Shown here: positions 33,687-34,587 of the stretch, piece by piece
How the letters are laid out: each line of letters begins with the position of its first letter
Numbering within the stretch: position 1 is the stretch's first letter
Assembly (NCBI GenBank): GCA_030529565.1
Contig: JAUMWQ010000004.1
Location: forward strand, 1-34,587
Origin: Filifactor alocis
Lineage (GTDB): Bacteria > Bacillota > Clostridia > Peptostreptococcales > Filifactoraceae
Direction of reading: 5' to 3'
DNA length: 34,587 bases
Notes under the pieces: model-generated
Told to the model about the DNA's origin: nothing
What the model saw: the letters and a program-made list of their open reading frames with translations, nothing else
The model's database searches: none
Made by a program: the position numbers and the translations under genes

Positions 33687-33799
33687 ATACTATTCTCCAA
33701 TAGAAGTATGGATATATCTATTTTTTGATTACGAAAAATTGTTCTGTCTTCGATCGTTCACAGATGGTTTATATTCACAACTCAAAAGAATAATAGTAT
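33687..33799 (+). repeat. family A repeat, complete copy
   Basis: A 113 bp unit bounded by ATACTATT and AATAGTAT, the twin of 2755-2866 in the same orientation. It lies between the tyrS stop codon and the tyrS terminator, so it is transcribed as 3' UTR. Confidence 0.82.
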
Positions 33800-33827
33800 A
33801 AGGCGAAGGCCAATCTCATTCAAGCAC

Positions 33828-33855
33828 AAAAGCACGCTGAAATCAGCGTGCTTTT
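33828..33855 (+). terminator. terminator of tyrS
   Basis: AAAGCACGCTGA pairs with TCAGCGTGCTTT, followed by TTTACT, about 190 bp after the stop codon. The A-run on the other side could also let it act in reverse. Confidence 0.85.
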
Positions 33856-34013
33856 TACTGTGATTTTTCCTTATCGGAATTACTTTTCCAACAACCTCTT
33901 TCTTACAGTTTGGTATTGGAAGATCTCTTTAAATCGGTACTGTTATCGATCTTTACCTGAGCAAGTGTCGAATAAGCCTTTGTGATGAGCGGAACGGATA
34001 TTTCGCCCTTCGA

Positions 34014-34070
34014 GCAGAAAAAACCGGTACTAATTCTGCTCTCAACATGTCAACAAACCGGTTTTTCTGC
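34014..34070 (-). terminator. long-loop terminator of the wall protein gene
   Basis: GCAGAAAAA.CCGGT pairs with ACCGGTTTTTTCTGC across a loop of about 28 nt; on the minus strand the right arm supplies a run of six U. It lies 25 bp after the stop codon. Confidence 0.6.
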
Positions 34071-34094
34071 GCTATTGCTCTTACTCAGATCGTT

Positions 34095-34587
34095 CTATCT
34101 ATACTTTCTTCTCAGACCGAGACCTAACAACAAGAGCCCCGGTATCACCGAAAGGATAAAAGGAGCTTGCTCTCCACCCAAGACTCCTGTCTTAGGCACG
34201 CTTCTTCTTGCTCGGTTTGCATTTGCATTCTTGACTACACCTGCACTCTTGGAAGCAACTTGGGGTTTTTTTGCCTTCTTCTGCTCTTCTTGTACCTTCT
34301 TCCCTGCATTATTATTCGCCGACTCTTTCTCGACATTGCCTTGAAGAGCTTTTTGTGCCTCCTCATCTACCTGTGCAGATGCGACTTCTTCCTCTGTAAC
34401 AACCTCGTTTACAGGATCAGAAACACCTTCTTCTGTTATAAGATTCTCTGAAACCACAGGGGTTTGCGACGTTGTCTCATCTTGGGAAGAGGATTTGTCT
34501 CGAGCCTTGTCCCTGTCGCTTCGATCATCTCGATCTTCGCGGTCTTCCCTATCATCTCGATCGGAATTATTAGGATCGTTGGGAGTT
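34095..34587 (-). CDS. cell-wall anchored surface protein, C-terminal part (5' end outside window)
   Basis: The last 163 residues of a larger protein; the frame is open to the window edge. It ends with a sortase signal: VPKTG, a hydrophobic stretch (FILSVIPGLLLLGLGL) and the basic tail RRKYR. Val replaces the Leu of LPXTG. Before it lies a Lys/Ala/Gln-rich spacer, and near the edge a run of about 24 residues built of alternating Asp/Glu and Arg, an unusual repeat of opposite charges. It would be linked to peptidoglycan by a sortase; no sortase gene is in the window. This supports a monoderm, Gram-positive type of envelope. Confidence 0.82.
   Translation of the reverse strand, partial: TPNDPNNSDRDDREDREDRDDRSDRDKARDKSSSQDETTSQTPVVSENLITEEGVSDPVNEVVTEEEVASAQVDEEAQKALQGNVEKESANNNAGKKVQEEQKKAKKPQVASKSAGVVKNANANRARRSVPKTGVLGGEQAPFILSVIPGLLLLGLGLRRKYR

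Overview
This 34.6 kb window looks like the chromosome of a low-to-mid GC, monoderm Bacillota, most likely a clostridial or tissierellial anaerobe. The grounds are strong AAGGAGG ribosome sites, a large SRP RNA with an Alu domain, a tyrS T-box leader, dnaX-ybaB-recR gene order, a sortase-type cell-wall protein and several secreted proteins with copper amine oxidase N-terminal-like domains (PF07833). I cannot name the genus. Almost every gene lies on the minus strand; only pip and tyrS are on plus.

Layout. 1-2.0 kb: a DUF4153 membrane protein. 2.9-6.7 kb: proline iminopeptidase (plus) converges on, and overlaps by 14 bp, a two-gene exporter made of a NatA-like ATPase and an ABC-2 permease fused to a CPBP intramembrane protease. 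7.2-17.8 kb: an envelope region with a Wzy/O-antigen-ligase-type polytopic protein, a TolC-like secreted coiled-coil protein, a possible small zinc-ribbon ORF, two paralogous surface proteins of 685 and 697 aa, a 275 aa relative and a small XRE regulator whose 5' end looks frameshifted. The 697 aa protein has the strongest promoter seen here and a codon use unlike its neighbours, so it is probably an abundant surface protein. 18.6-22.4 kb: a PhnM-like amidohydrolase homologue that has lost its metal ligands, and a secreted beta-propeller protein. 23.2-24.5 kb: a soluble CorC-type CBS protein and tRNA-Ser(GGA). 24.8-28.3 kb: a DNA-maintenance group (dnaX, ybaB, recR) followed by an orphan GutM-like gene, with the SRP RNA gene upstream. 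28.4-33.6 kb: a CcdA-thioredoxin fusion, a LysR regulator and T-box-controlled tyrS. 34.1 kb to the edge: the C-terminal part of a VPKTG-anchored wall protein.

Intergenic regions are long (0.3-1.0 kb) and hold two families of small non-coding repeats. Family A is about 110 bp, bounded by ATACTATT/AATAGTAT, with five copies or parts of copies. Family B is about 140-150 bp, bounded by TTAAGGAA-like ends, with three copies. One B copy sits inside an A copy. They look like miniature mobile elements and I did not recognise either.

The best candidate for an undescribed system is the envelope block: a polymerase/ligase-type membrane enzyme with a large extracytoplasmic insertion, co-transcribed with a TolC-like protein in an organism that also sorts proteins to a Gram-positive wall, beside two surface-array paralogues. 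The second is the PhnM-like pseudoenzyme. Functions for both are inference.
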